The notes beneath the pieces were generated by a model, which saw only the letters and a program-made list of their open reading frames with translations, had not been told where the DNA came from and made no database searches. From Lepidodermella squamata (taxonomy: Eukaryota; Gastrotricha): a DNA stretch of 64,000 bases. Location of the stretch: assembly GCA_047495785.1 (NCBI GenBank), contig JBLDXI010000009.1, positions 4,092,001-4,156,000 of the forward strand, written 5' to 3'. Below are positions 23,601 through 36,607 of the stretch, piece by piece (the first letter of the stretch is position 1; each line of letters starts with the position of its first letter). A program made the translations under genes and the position numbers.

Positions 23601-26600
23601 TGTTTCAGGACACGGGCGACTCGGCTGACGTGTTCGATGGCGAATTTGAACATGACAAGGCGCATGGGCGTTTTGCTCATCTGGTTGTAGTCTTCCAGGT
23701 AGCGCTCGAAGACTTTTGTCATGTCGCGAACGTCCGGCACTTCGTCGTACAGTTTTTTCTCGCCTGTGTGATAGTCACCGAACATGAGACCGCGAACGTC
23801 ATCGTCGATAACGCGGCCTGATCGCGACAGGTGGCTCAATACCTTGTCGATACTCAATCTGGATTCGGAAAAATGGCACAACAGGTGAAAATCGCGCAAA
23901 TTAGGCTTAGAAACTCAAGATGTGATTTTTTAGCAAATAATTGTTCAGTGATAGCATACGCTGTAATGCGTGAAAATTTACGATATTTTAAGTTTGCCTC
24001 GGAATTTAACCGTTTGCAACCGCATCGTATTCAAAGAACTCACGAAACAAAAATATTTCCAGGTGATATTAAGGTGAGATCTAGTCAAATAATCTAGTAT
24101 CTTCAAAGTAGATATTGTTATTCCGTTCTTGCTACCTTCCAAACAGTTTACCATCTGCCCCTCGTTTTAATTTGACAGAGTTTGAAAAAATATGTAATAT
24201 TTTCTCAACTCTGCTTCCAAACTAGAGAAGATACGCGAATGAAGAGAAAATATAAAAATTGACCAGGATTCTAACACTTCAATTTTTAGGAAAGTTTGGA
24301 GCCATACTGCACACTGCGCTAAATTTGCGCATATTAAAGATCGAGATGCCAAGAAAGAATTTTCCCTCAACGTCACAATTTTGCAGGGACTTATTTTTAC
24401 AATTATTATTATTATCATAAAGAGCGCAGCTTACGCATTAGCGCCCTGAGGAAACACTAACAAAGGCGGAGAATACATACCTTAGACACAAATTATAATT
24501 CGCAGATGGTTAATTAAGAGATCTAAGACTTTTCGACCCCCACCTACTAGTCTACTACCTTAAATAACAGTTTCAGAAGAAATATTCAATATTTTCTAAT
24601 ATGTATCTAATATGTTGTTATTAAATTGGAGATATCAGAAAAAGAAGAAAACTTGAAGATTGAAGGAACGACAAATAATAAAACAGGGTAATTGCATTAT
24701 TTATAAATTGAGGTAGATATGTCCACAAATTGCTTGTCGACGCTCAGCGCTATTCAAGCTCGGAAATTTTTTATAATTCAAACAAATAAATTTAAAAGCT
24801 AAAAGCATCAAACGTTCCAAATGTCATTTTCTCGACAATCTGCTAGTTTTATCAGCAACTATCAGACTTGGCTAGTTCTCAAGCACGACGAGCATTCTTT
24901 GCAAAAGCTTCCAAGGCATAATTAAAACAAAAAATATGCGTTCGGTGATCAAGTGATTGTTTTCGAACAGCACAAAGCAAGTGACATCGTCAACACGAAC
25001 TATTCATTTCCCCAAGCAAATTTAAAAATTACTTTCATGAACGAAAAATCGCATTAAAAATCAATTTGCCGAGCTGTAAAATTGTTGATAATAAAATTAA
25101 AATGAAGATAAAAATTGCAAAAGTCTAGGAACTACTAGAAACAAAAGTTCATCCCAAAGTCAATTAAAATTTACCCTGGACTAGGTTACATAAAAACGAT
25201 TCGAAATGTATAATTACATGAAAATAACCGGGGTTTATATACCTGAAATTGTGTTGACACTCGTCTTTGACCAAGGTGAAAAAAGTTTGCCGATCTTTGT
25301 CATCGGTCAACCGGTCGTAAAACACTCGATAGACCTCATGAATCCACAGCCTAATGAGCTTCTCCTGCTCAGAACCCAATTGAGCCGGGCCCGCAAGCAA
25401 ACAGCCTCGAACAACGCGCGAAAAGTCTCGCAAATTGAAAACATAATGCGACTTGGTAGGCGTGGGTAAGAATTTAAGAACAGCCGTTTTATACACGGCC
25501 AGCGTCGCGGCGACCAGCATGCGGCCCGACCGCGCAAACGTCGAATCGAAGCCCTTCTTCGCGAAATGCCAATCGGTGATGGTCGAAAAAATGCGCGTCA
25601 TTGTCGTGTCGTCGAATTCATCGATTGAAATGCAGTTGAAATGACGCGTCAACCGGCTGGTTATCTCATTTCGGCCACCCCCAGGCGGTCCCATAGCCGT
25701 GATTAACAGCACGTCCTGGAGGAAAATTTTCGATGTGTCCTTCTTATCGTACCAATGGCCGTGGTCTAGCCACTGCCGGAGTAGTTCGATCGGCGGCTGG
25801 GCGCCCCATTTCTCCTTAGCCGGCATGTTCAAATCGTCGATGAATGTGATGGTTTTCTTACCCAGGGGTGGGCCGTAGACACCCTTACGGCGACGGTCTA
25901 ATTTAGACATGATTATATCCTGAGTTTGAGATGCAGTCGTTCGAGCCGAGAAATTGATTGTGTTTATCACAAAACTTTCTCTAGGCATTCGCATCAGAGA
26001 TGATAGGGTGATTTCCGATTTACCCGTACCAGTCGGGCCGACAATCATGAATGGAATGTTATTTTCGATGTAGACATTCAGGAAGAACATCTGCCGGGCT
26101 GTTTCAGCGGTTGGCACGATTAAATCGTTGAATTTAGCGTCGGCGGGGAAGGTTGGCGCTTGGATGGTTTCCGTCCAGTCTGTCCAAACGCCGGCGCCTT
26201 TCTTCTCGAAGATGAAATCGTAGATTGTGCCGCGTTCTGGGAACACGTTGCTCTTGTTCATTTTGCAGCTTTTCGGCTTTGGATACGTGTTGTCGAGCCC
26301 GTTGATTAGATTGCGGAAGTAGACATCGAATTTCTTGCGAGATTCCATTAGCAGCATGCCGCTTACTGTCCACGTCAACGCGAATAGGAAAAGGCCTTGA
26401 AGCCAAAGGGTAATCTGAAAAAAATTAAAAATTGTTAAAATGAGGACGTTAAAAACTAAAAAAATGGAACGGGCTACAAAAATTACACAAACTTAAGGAG
26501 GCTATGACAAAAAACCAGTTTCAATTCCGAATTATTCTAAAATTCGCGGCAAATTGCGAACTCGACGAATTCATACCTTAGACACAAATCAAGGTACCCA

Positions 26601-29600
26601 TGACAACATACAAGTCGCAATTTTTCGACAAAATAAATTTCAAAAATTTCTAACGATATTCAAATTTCAAAATTGATACTCGAACTTAGCTGCCATTTTC
26701 ACACGGGTTTACTTTCAAAATAAAACCACAACACATTTTCACATTAAGCTATTTTCTATATGAAACGCAAGTTAACACAAATTATATCAGGGCAAGGCTA
26801 CTCTGATATTACCAAGGTGTCCGGATCAACGCGCTTTATAGACTGAATTTCGATTGTTATTTTTTTAAAAAGCTGGATTTATTCGATTTTTTTCATCAAT
26901 TTTTACCTGCTGCCCAGTGAGGCTAGTATCGCTTTCTTCATCCGCTATTTTGATTTCTTGCATCATGCAAGACATGAGGCGCATCATCGTGTGAACTGCG
27001 TGAATTTCCGAAATGTTAACGAACTGTTTGCATTCGTGTTGGATGAAGGACAGACTGGGCGGGATGAGCCATTCGAACAAATCATCCAACATCTCGCGAA
27101 TTTCGGCGGTCACATTTTTTGGCAGCGACGAGTCGATCCACGACTTTTTCAACGGCCGCCAGCCGAGATTGACCGGCTCCAGGTAGATCATGCCGCAACG
27201 GGAGACTGTCGCAGGACTGGCCTGTTCGAGATCAGCTGGTTCGAAGATCAAGTTCATGGCGTTTGACATTTGAATAATTTCACCAGACATCAAACACAGC
27301 TTCTTGTTATCGTCCAGTACCGTGTTCATGTTTTCAATCTAGAATGAAATATGTAAAAAAATTAGAAATATATGCGGCGAATTTCAAGTTCAATTCGATT
27401 TCAGACCAGTTAATTTCAATTTCAATATCCATTGAAATTTGATAGAAATTTAAAATATTTTTCATTGGATAGATCAGTGTTTCCAATGCAGAAATTCGAC
27501 GTTGACGGTATATTTTTGATACTCATAATTATCTTTGGTCATAAAGAGCGCAGCTTACGCATAAGCGCCCTGAGGAAACCATAACAACGGCGGTGAATAC
27601 ATACCTTAGACACAAATTATAATTCGCAGATGGTTAGCTACAACTTCGAAGAATAATTGACCCCCATCTACTAGCTAAATGCATCAAAGAGTTCTACCTG
27701 TTTTGAGCAATAATTTGTTAAAAAATTTAGCAGCAAATGCAATATAAAATTCAAAACAATCAATTATCAATATAAACAATGGAAATTTTAATTTAACTTT
27801 GAAAATATAATTAAAAGTGCATTTATCCTAATTTTCAAAGAAATGTTGGCATGACCTTTTATATTCTATCAAAAAGCTGTTATAAAATAAAATAAAATTA
27901 CCCAAACTGCGTCGACAGGGCCATCGAGGAGGATCCATTTTCGCTCAGGCGTTGGACTCGATGCGTATTCTCGGAAAGTCGTCGCCAAAACTCCATCAGT
28001 CCACTCATGCGAAACCGGGTCAAAACAGCCGTACAACTGGCCCATCGTAATCGCCTTCGGGTTGATAATTCGATAGAGAACCTTATTTTCACCCATCAAG
28101 CCAGCGGCATGCAAGTCGGTAAGGGCTTCGCTCAGAACTTGATAGCCAACAGTTTTGCCACCCATCGGCTCGCCGACAACCATCAAACCGTGACGAACTA
28201 AAATCATCTCATAGATCTGAATAATTTTCTCAATGTGCCACGGAACTGGCTGCAACTGTCGTTTCGCCATGTTGCTCTTCAACGCCTCGATGAAAGCGGT
28301 GTAATCTGGCGGTTCAAGAGTGACGCCCATGAATAAATCGCCCATAATTCCCTCGAATAGCGGGATGTCTTGCTGCAGAAACTTCGGCAGATTAACGTCC
28401 ATGATAGCTTTCAGTAGAATCTGAGCCTCGTCCTGATCCGGGTATTTCAGCTTCAAATTACCGGCGGCTGTTAGTACGGATTTCACAGCTCGCATACCGT
28501 AGTCGTAATGGCTCTGGGAACTGAGCTGTTCCGAACAAAGTTTGTAGACGTTGACAATTTTTTCCGAGAGTTCTTTCGCGCTGAGAAAACCCATCGAGTA
28601 AAGCGAAATTTCGCCGATCATCGCGTAGTCGGGTACCATCATAGCGACACTTCGGAAAAGTACCTTCAGGTTATCGGGAAGCTCTTGGCGACCGGCGTAA
28701 CCAGGGTTCATCGTGATGAACTGAAAACATAGAACAGTAAATTAAAGAATTGAAATTTCAGAGTAATCAAATTAATTTCGGTTTTTTAAAGCAACTGGTG
28801 CTGGTGCGTATTTACCATTGCGCCTCCTTATTCGATGACACTGGGGTAACGGCGTGCGTCTCATTTCGTTCACTCTTAGGCAATCAGTTTTTTGTCACAA
28901 GAAAGGACGCAGCTTACGCTTTAGCGCCCTCAGTTCCACATGGAGCTATCTGGAGTCTGATACATACCTTAGACACAAATTTAAATTCGCAGATGGTTAT
29001 TAATTTTCTAAAAGGGTTAAAACCTGGGTTCTGAGAGCTAATAACTAAAAATCTAATGGTTATGTGATTGATAAATATTGCTTAAATGCCATGATGATAT
29101 TTAGGAAGTAAAATAATGATAATTGAATAGGTTTTTAATACATTTCAACTAAGAATTTAAATTGATAAATTTTTTCCTAGTGACATCAAACAATAATAAA
29201 TCGATCACTTGTTGATAGCATTGACTCTATCATTTACAATATCTATTGGGTATATGCTATGTTTTAGCGATTACAGAAGGCCTTGAACAGGTGAATAAGG
29301 GTCCAAACTCAGGTGGAAGTATTTTCATTTTACTGCCGCCAGGCGAACTCAAAAAACGTATAGCTACAGAAGTTTTCTTCAATTTTTAAGCTTGATAGTA
29401 ACTTGCGTTCACTTTTTAGAATGGGAACGTTTATACTCGATGACCTAGATTTTTTGCCTAAAATAAAACACGTTTCTATCAATCACACACTTATTTTTTG
29501 CAGCGATGCTGTTTATTTCTACGATTTGATCGTCGTCGTTTCTATCCGCAATAACATTATCGCTGTTTTTCTATGAAAAATCCACCCTGCATATATCGAA

Positions 29601-32600
29601 TTATATTGGTCTGAATACAAGCTTCGAATGGCGTCAAGTAGCCACGATTATACGGTTATAACCATCGACGGCAAGGAGATCAGGGTGAAATCTGAATATT
29701 TAGCTAGGATCATTGAGGATCAAGCCAACGATTCAAGCGAAGAGTCATCACCAAGCATGAAGACTCAGAGGAATGATTCCGATAGCGAGTCAGTTACAAC
29801 AAATTCGACCCCTGTACCTAAAAAAGACAACCACTTAGATAAACCGTCAACTTCGAAGCAGCCGGCTGTTAGCACTACTGGACGCATGAAATGGACAACC
29901 GGGCGAACTCGTCAGTTTTTGACCGAATGTCTGAACAGGAAGAAAGAATTGCACGGAAAAGAAAGTAAGCCCAATAAATTTTTCCAATTTTGACAAAATA
30001 TCGATACATTTTTGCGACATATTTAAATTTTTTTTCCATTTTTCAAGGTACTCAGATGCGCGTTTTTTGCGAAATTGCGAAGTCACTGCCGTTCGCTGCC
30101 TCGAACCCGCAGTGCTTGAGAAATCGCTACAACGCCATGAAAAGAAAGTACAAGCTGCACATCGAAGCTGGGAAACAAATCTCCGAACCAATCGACGATG
30201 ACCTGGGCAGTATACTCGATCTAGCCGGGCAATTATGGGACGATGATCCTAGCGTGCGGCCTCAAAAAGGAGAGCCAAAAGCAGTCGCTGAGAAACCTGC
30301 TGAGAAAGAGAAAGAAATTGCGGCGCCGAGGCGGCGGCTTAACAAGAGATATGGGCCGTTTATTCAAGATTTGATGACCAAGCGAAGCACTAGCAATGTT
30401 GAGGCTATTCTCGAACTGATGGAAAAGAAGTATGAAGAGGACAAACTCCGAAATGACCGCATTCTTGATTGTTTGCAAAAACTGACTGAGCACATTGTTT
30501 CAAGTAAAAAATGAAAATATTGATTTTTGCTATCGGCGTTTTCTGTTACATTTTCGTTTACTCTCTGCGGGTCTGCGTGATTTTTTTCACAGGATTTCTA
30601 GAATTTAGAGGATAACGACGGCTAGCTATTATTGACGAGACAATTATCGAAGCTGACTGAATAAAAAATGAGAAAAATCAATTTGCTCTCAACTGAATTT
30701 TTTACTATTTTTTTAATTTCACCTGTAATTTTATGAGAGAAATTCCAGGAATAAGATTGGACGATTCCGGGGAAAAGTTGAGCAACGAACTAATCTATCT
30801 TCACACGAGTTACATGAACTAGTTTTTCTCACGTCTTTGTCCCATTATTTGTTTGGGCTTTCACTGGCATTTCAGTTTTTCAGATAAAAGTGAAAAAACA
30901 TGTTTCTCGTGAAATTGAGGAGATCAAATCATTCGAATAAATTAAATTGTTCAAAAATCGTAGACTTATGAATTTTATATTAAATGAATATCTCAGAAAT
31001 AATTTTCATTTCAAAAATAATCTATAGGAATAAAATAACTCACCACGCTGCAGGTCGGATTGAGGGAAAGATCGGTTCCTTCGAAAACGAACCGCTTCGC
31101 CCGCGCAATGATCGCCTGTTGAATGGTCAAAATCTGTTGAGCAATCACACTCAACACCTCGAGCTCAATGCGGTTGAACTCGTCGAAACACGCCCACGCA
31201 CCCGCCTGGGCTAGACCCTTGAAAAACTTGCCCATCGCCTTGTAGTCCAAGCCATCCGAGCAATTGAACACAACGCACTGCTTAGCTAGGGCTTTAGCTA
31301 AATCTTTTGTAGTCTCAGTTTTCCCAGTACCGGCTGGTCCTTCCGGGGCGCCGCCGAGGTTCATCTTCAACGCGCCCATCAAGGTTCGATAGCATCGATC
31401 TGTCAATGGTGTGACGACTAAACGGCCTGAATTACCCAGGTACTCATAGCCGTACTGCAGCTCGGTCGTTATCATGTGTACATACATCTCCGTGTTCCAA
31501 TAGTACCGCATCTGCGACATCCAGTTGAAATCCTGGTTTCTAGTCACATTCGCCGCGACTAGTTGCTTGACGACATCTCGCGCGTGTACGTCTAACACGG
31601 TCAACGCGTTCATTGTGATGCGGTGGTTGGGCAGCAGTGGGCCGCGCACCATGCGGACGCTGTCGTCGATCTGGTCGCAGCAGCGTTGGTAGTAGTTTTT
31701 CAGCTCTTGCCCGGTTGGGTCGTCGAAGCAGGCGCTAACTTCAGAGGTCCAGTAGGCCTGGGACACGCAGATGACGACCTGACCAGGCCATTCGAGCACC
31801 CACTGGCGCCGCGGTACTGTGGTGTAGGATCCCATCGAGTCGCCGATGACTTTGCGAATGCTAGAAATCATTACCTCTTCGACCTAAAAAACAGAATTAT
31901 TATGAGAAATCGGGCAAGAAAAATCAGAAAAATTGTAAATTTCAATTCGGCTAAACGCGATACAATTTCGAATAATTTTTTGAAATTTTCTTTATTTCAC
32001 GGAAATTCTTGTAGCTTATAGCTTGCCATGAAAGAATCATTGGGAAGTAAAGCATTGTGAGTAAAATCGTGAATTTCTTGTATTTCCATCAGTTCCGAAT
32101 TCGATTTTCCTATATTTTTTAACCCGCAATAAACTGGTTTTTTTTTCTTTTTTTACCGAGTTCACTTTGAAAATAATATAAAAAAACGAGTAGGTTTATA
32201 AACCTGTAAAAAAATTGCAAAATTCTGTAGGAATGCGGAAATGACAAAAATGACAAAAATTCATTAAAAAATGTGGAAATTAGAAAGCGATTGAAATTTC
32301 GGGAATTCGGGCTTGTTTCTGTATTCTCCAAGAATCGAATACTCGCGTATTTTCCGATTTTTCGATTCAACGAATTAATCATGAAATTCCCGAACAATTT
32401 CGAGGGAATTTTTGGCATAATAATAATTCAAAGACTATCACGATTTTTCTTACCTGAAGAAGCCATTTTTCGACCATGCCTTTCGCTTTACCCGGGTTGA
32501 CTTTGTAAGCGAGCGGAACCAGCTCGCCCTCAGCCGAAATTATACCCGTAATTTCCTGGATATTGTTGAACTCGAGCAAATGAATGCCCTCGAAGCATTT

Positions 32601-35600
32601 TTTCAAATGCGGCTGAACTCGAAGCGGGTCTTTTGTCTCGGACAGAATTTCGAGAAGTTCATCGTTCGACAGGAAGAAGAAACGCGGGAAGTAGAGCCGC
32701 TTCTTCTCCAAATAATCGTTTAATCCCCTCTGAATGCCTTCCAATAAGTCATTCGCCTCTCGAAGACGCTTAACCATGTTAGGCTGGTCAGTAGCCACGA
32801 GGCAGTTCGTGTTTTTAACAGCTTGGGACATGATATCTCGCCAGGTTGAATCGACAATGCCGAAAGACCGAGTTTCCTCCGGCATTTGTGCCATAATGTC
32901 CTCGGAGCTGAAAATCGGCTCAAGGTAAAGCCAAGTTGCTTGAACGTTCAGCCAAGCGTCTAAAATGTCCTGCATATCGGTCAACTTCATCTGCCACTCG
33001 CGGGCTTCAGTCTCAATCGGCTTGATAAACGGTGATCCCATCATAGTTTGAGCCTTGATGATGTGATCGTCGAGCAGCAGCTGAATTTCATCGATAGCTG
33101 CGAGAATTTTGATGTCTGAATCGCGGTATGGCACGAATTCGAAGCACATACTCGTCCATTCTGACTTCATTTTCGTCAACGATTTCTCCAGCGCGTGTTC
33201 TTTACTCGCAGCTCCACTGATTTCCTCAAGCTTTTGGATGAATTTATGCAAACTCAACTCGAGCATTTGAGTTAGGGTGGTTTTCTCATCCGGAGTTATG
33301 TCCAACCCTACAACTTCACTCATCTGCTCCCAGTGGCGTAATTTCAAACCAGGGTTGCAAATAACTTGCATGAGAGGCAGATGGGCCTTGAATCGATCGA
33401 TTCTCGCGCAAGCCTGGTCGCAAACGCGGCGAGGTTGCGGGCTGTCGGCGAAAACTTTGCCCAGCTTATGCAAAATTCGCCACATTTCTCCAACGTCGTT
33501 TTCAATAGTTTCGGCATTTTGGTCCTTAAAAGGTCCGTTCAGCCATTGGTCCGATTTGACATGATATTCATCTAGAAATCGAAAATAAATACAATTTTCA
33601 ATTAATTTTACGAAATTAACTTCGAAAATTTAAAAATTTGAATTTAATTTAATTTGAATTTTGAAAATTTTCAATTAGTTCTTAGCAGTTTTAGTCTTGA
33701 ACTTACAAGTTGTTTTCCAAAGCTTTTCGTAAGGATCTTTCGCGATGAAAATTTCTTGAAGTTGAGGGAAAGAAGTTTGCTCCCATTCGAGCAGCTTCTC
33801 CTCGATGTTGATCTGGTCGAGATCGCTCTGAAGCTCATCGAGCAGCTTGCATAGAACATTCATCTTCTCAACGCATTCCTTCATATCTTCAGCCGTCATT
33901 AAATCGCGCTTTTTGAACCAATCCAACTGCTTGCCGGCATCTTGCAGGCGCTCCTCGAACACTTTGACGCGCTTTTTCAAATTAACCTCGGCTGTATCGC
34001 GTTTATCAGACAATTTTGTTTGAGCTGATTCGAAGACAGCACGCATTTTGAAAGGCCATTGAAGCACAGTCTTGTTCAACGCAATATCATCAGCCGGCAT
34101 TTCGGAATAATCCAACAGGAACATGAGACGTAAGAACGCCTCTTCAACCTTTTCTTTCAACGTGTAAAACGTTTTATCCATCGATGTATTCAAATACGTT
34201 GTCAATTCGACGAGTTCAGCCGTTGTCGCGGGGAGTGAGTTCAGTTTATCGTTCATTTCTTCAAAGCTGTGCGATACATCGCGATTTTCCTCGCGATTAT
34301 CCGTCATAGCCGCTGACGTGATTCGAAGCCGAAGCGATTCAACAAGTTGTATCATTTCATAATTCAAACCCTCGGCATAAAGGCAAAACATTTGAAGAGG
34401 AACGGTTAATCGAAGCGATGACAGTTCGATCTTCATTTGTCTCAGACTATCCAATTTCGTCTTGAACGCCTCCAATGAATGAGGCTCGGCAAGAAATGAC
34501 GTCACATTGCGATCAGCTTTGCCGTTCAACAAGTCTATATAATTTTTATAGACAGTAAGATATCTCTGTGGGCCGATCGTATTCTTCCGATAACTTTCAA
34601 GAGCTTGGTCAACAGCTTCAGTTACCATCAACTCGTCTTTAGCCGCTGTTCTGATGACAAGTCCAGCCTCTCGCAAGCCAGGGAACAGCTCAGATTCAAC
34701 GCGTGGTATCCCTTGGGAAGCTGCGACTATTTCGAGAAAGCATCTAATTAAACAATCTCGAACGTCCTTGAACGACGGTTCAAAGCCGATCTTCGGCTCT
34801 TCGACGATCAATTTAAGAGCTAGAAGTGGTTGTTGAACAAATAAAAGCTCATCGTATTCGCCCGTGAAATCATTTCCAATAGCATATTGTTCGAAAAATT
34901 CCACGAGATCTTTCAATGAGTCGGCGACAAGTTGGCGAAGCTGGTGAGACATCAGCGCAGCGACGCAGCTGAAAAATTTCTCAGCCATCACCGCATTGTC
35001 ATTCGCACCTCTTGGTACCAAGTGCCACCAGTATCTCTTTCGATTTTCGAACAAAGAATCCGCTGCAGCTCCGATCCACGCAGTAGCAAGATGATCGTGA
35101 AGCTCTTTACAATGCTGCGACACCAATTTCTCAAATTCACTAGGAATGAGTGGCAAATTCGATTTTGCAATATCGTCAACGCGCACAAATCGAAGATGCG
35201 CGAATTTTGAGCTGAATAATTTTTGAAGATCGATAACAGCAGCATTAGTAACGAAGAGCTCCCTTGAAATGGCTGAGTGAGACTCAACGTAAGATTCGTG
35301 CCATGGAACTGGTGCGCGAATGACCATGTGTGGTGTTGACCGTATAACTGAATTGATGTGCAAGCGCTTTCTCTCCAAAGGATCTCGCAAAACGTAATTA
35401 ACCATTGCGCATCGCATACTCAAATCATAATCTAGAGAAGTCTCGTATTCAAGCGATGTGAAAACTGGCCGTAGACGGGTGGTTGAACGAAACTTTTGAG
35501 GTACCAGCTTGAGGATAGATTCTTTCTGTGACAATGGTGGGTCGGCAATCATGTCCTTCGTTATGCCTTGTTGAACGTAATAGAAGTAGCGCTCCACGTC

Positions 35601-36607
35601 GTCTTCAGTGGGTAGACCCACTCGTTGCGTCTCCTTATCTTCATCTTGCAACATGCGCTGCCTTTGAACTATGGGGCTCGTAGGACGATCAGTTTCGTCG
35701 TCACCGAAAATTCTGTGATAGTAGTTTGCACTCTGCTTCTGTTGCTTCGGTTTGGATGAGCTACTAGCTTTCGATGAAAAGGGCCTCTTTTGTTTTTCTG
35801 TTTAAACAGTAAATGTGAGACGTTCACCAAATGTGTATAGATTATTAAAACACGAACGTTTGAAAGCGATTTGATCTTCTATGGTGGGCTGCTTTCTCAT
35901 CAAAGTTAAACTGAGACCTTTGGCGCTTGGACTGTAGTTAGCTCCAATGCTATCACTCGGCTGGTGAGCAAATGGTTGCTCGGCATAAGGTGATGCCTTT
36001 GTGAATGAAGCTTCAGCTTGCATGAGCGGTGGATGATACGCATTTCGGTTGACAATCTAACAAAATGTAAATTTGAATGCGAAGCCAGCCAAAAATAAAA
36101 CCATACGTAGTATAAATCAGAATCAAGACCTTTCACCCCTTCAGGAATAGGACGCAGCAAAGGATATGGCTCACATGGCAGATTAGAATAGTTGTACTTC
36201 GGCGTTTCATGATCATACTGAAAAAGCAACAAAGATAGTAGGAGAAGAGCTTCTCTTGGAAATGGATAAAAATGAAATAATGCGCATGAAAGTAAAATGA
36301 TGCGTTCAGCGTTAAACTGTTCAACTGAAGCAAACTGAGAAGTTTGGTGGCATCAGTGGAATCAAACCTCGATGAATGATTTCGGCCGTATAACACATGC
36401 ACTCTTTGCCCTTGGAACTGTCTTTGGCCGAGTAACTACAGCGCTCTTTAATACAGGAAATTGAAATCGGAAGTCGCTATTTGTTTCATGGCTTGGGCTG
36501 AAGATCCCGAAGCCGGCAAGAATCAAATACTTAAGAAAAGTTCATACCTTAGCTCTATCAAGAGGCCTCTCCAAACGAATGTTGAGCTTCGTTTTCCCGG
36601 TATACAT
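17675..36607 (-). CDS. Axonemal inner-arm dynein heavy chain, DNAH3/7/12 type
   Basis: Roughly 15-20 exons across 19 kb encode about 4,000 residues. The N-terminal tail exons lead into the linker (33.5-32.4 kb), then AAA1 (GPAGTGKT, Walker B CFDEFNRI, at 31.9-31.0 kb), AAA2 (GEPMGGKT, 28.7-27.9 kb), AAA3 (GPTGTGKS, 26.4-25.2 kb), AAA4 (GVGGSGRQS, 23.9-23.3 kb), the coiled-coil stalk with a microtubule-binding domain ([31 protein letters not shown]; 22.3-21.0 kb), and AAA5, AAA6 and the C-terminal domain in one large exon ending at 17675 ([19 protein letters not shown]). The C-terminal and stalk sequences fit single-headed inner-arm chains (DNAH3/7/12) better than outer-arm or cytoplasmic chains, by family knowledge. 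It powers ciliary or flagellar beating. Junctions such as FR|LSIDKVL and [11 protein letters not shown] restore conserved sequence. The extreme 5' end is provisional: from the ATG at 36607 I cannot join exon 1 to the next exon in frame. Confidence 0.92.
20821..21035 (-). other. Dynein intron with self-complementary AT-rich sequence
   Basis: It is built almost entirely of short TTTGAAAATT/AATTTTCAAA-like runs in both orientations, so it could fold extensively. Similar sequence fills several other introns here (22.3 kb, 52.3 kb). It looks like intron composition, not a distinct element. Confidence 0.4.
24416..24557. repeat. Dynein-intron repeat, copy 1
   Basis: About 140 bases containing CGCAGCTTACGC, TAGCGCCCTGAGGAAAC, TACATACCTTAGACACAAAT and TTCGCAGATGGTTA, ending in a CCCCCA(C/T)CTACTAG tail. 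It lies in the intron between the AAA3 and AAA4 exons (23859-25242). On the dynein sense strand it contains TCTAAG|GTATGT, a strong 5' splice-site match. Confidence 0.6.
26573..26600. repeat. Dynein-intron repeat, partial copy
   Basis: Only the CATACCTTAGACACAAAT core is recognisable, in the intron between the AAA2-side and AAA3 exons. Confidence 0.35.
27537..27677. repeat. Dynein-intron repeat, copy 2
   Basis: The closest match to copy 1 (about 85-90% by eye over the full 140 bases), in the same orientation, within the next intron upstream in the gene (27.35-27.9 kb). Confidence 0.6.
28900..29001. repeat. Dynein-intron repeat, copy 3 (divergent)
   Basis: It shares the CGCAGCTTACGC, TTAGCGCCCT, TACATACCTTAGACACAAAT and TTCGCAGATGGTTA blocks. 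The sequence between blocks differs from copies 1 and 2 and the tail is missing. Confidence 0.5.
29628..30514 (+). CDS. Myb/SANT-like DNA-binding protein nested in a dynein intron
   Basis: Two exons (29628-29964 and 30048-30514) join in phase 1 to 267 residues. The N-terminus is acidic and Ser-rich. Residues from about 87 form a Myb/SANT-like trihelix: W in [16 protein letters not shown], then [13 protein letters not shown] and [14 protein letters not shown], whose basic third helix would contact DNA. A K/E-rich linker leads to a C-terminal helix ([20 protein letters not shown]), probably a coiled coil for dimerisation. This plan (SANT/MADF-type domain plus C-terminal oligomerisation helix) is common in zeste-like and Harbinger-derived regulators. 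Function is inferred as sequence-specific DNA binding. It is transcribed opposite to its host gene, and a poly(A) signal follows at 30660. Confidence 0.75.
30660..30665 (+). promoter_or_regulatory. Poly(A) signal of the nested Myb/SANT-like gene
   Basis: AATAAA about 145 bases after the stop codon, on the gene's own strand. Confidence 0.45.

Larger units (their letters stand above)
28721..31043 (-). other. Large dynein intron hosting a nested antisense gene
   Basis: It is bounded by a GTGAGT donor (sense strand, exon ending at 31044) and a TTTTCAG acceptor (exon starting at 28720); the join gives [14 protein letters not shown], conserved in dyneins. It contains a repeat copy and a complete plus-strand Myb/SANT-like gene. 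Confidence 0.85.

Noticed and set aside
25164-25243. Extending the dynein AAA3 exon to the apparent end [23 protein letters not shown]
   Set aside because: A GTATAT donor at 25242 joins HNFR directly to [10 protein letters not shown] in the next exon, the expected dynein sequence; the extra residues are intronic read-through.
17675-36607. Assigning the window to a nematode because of small introns and TTTCAG acceptors
   Set aside because: Nematodes lack motile cilia and, by established knowledge, axonemal dynein heavy chains; this one is complete and apparently intact.
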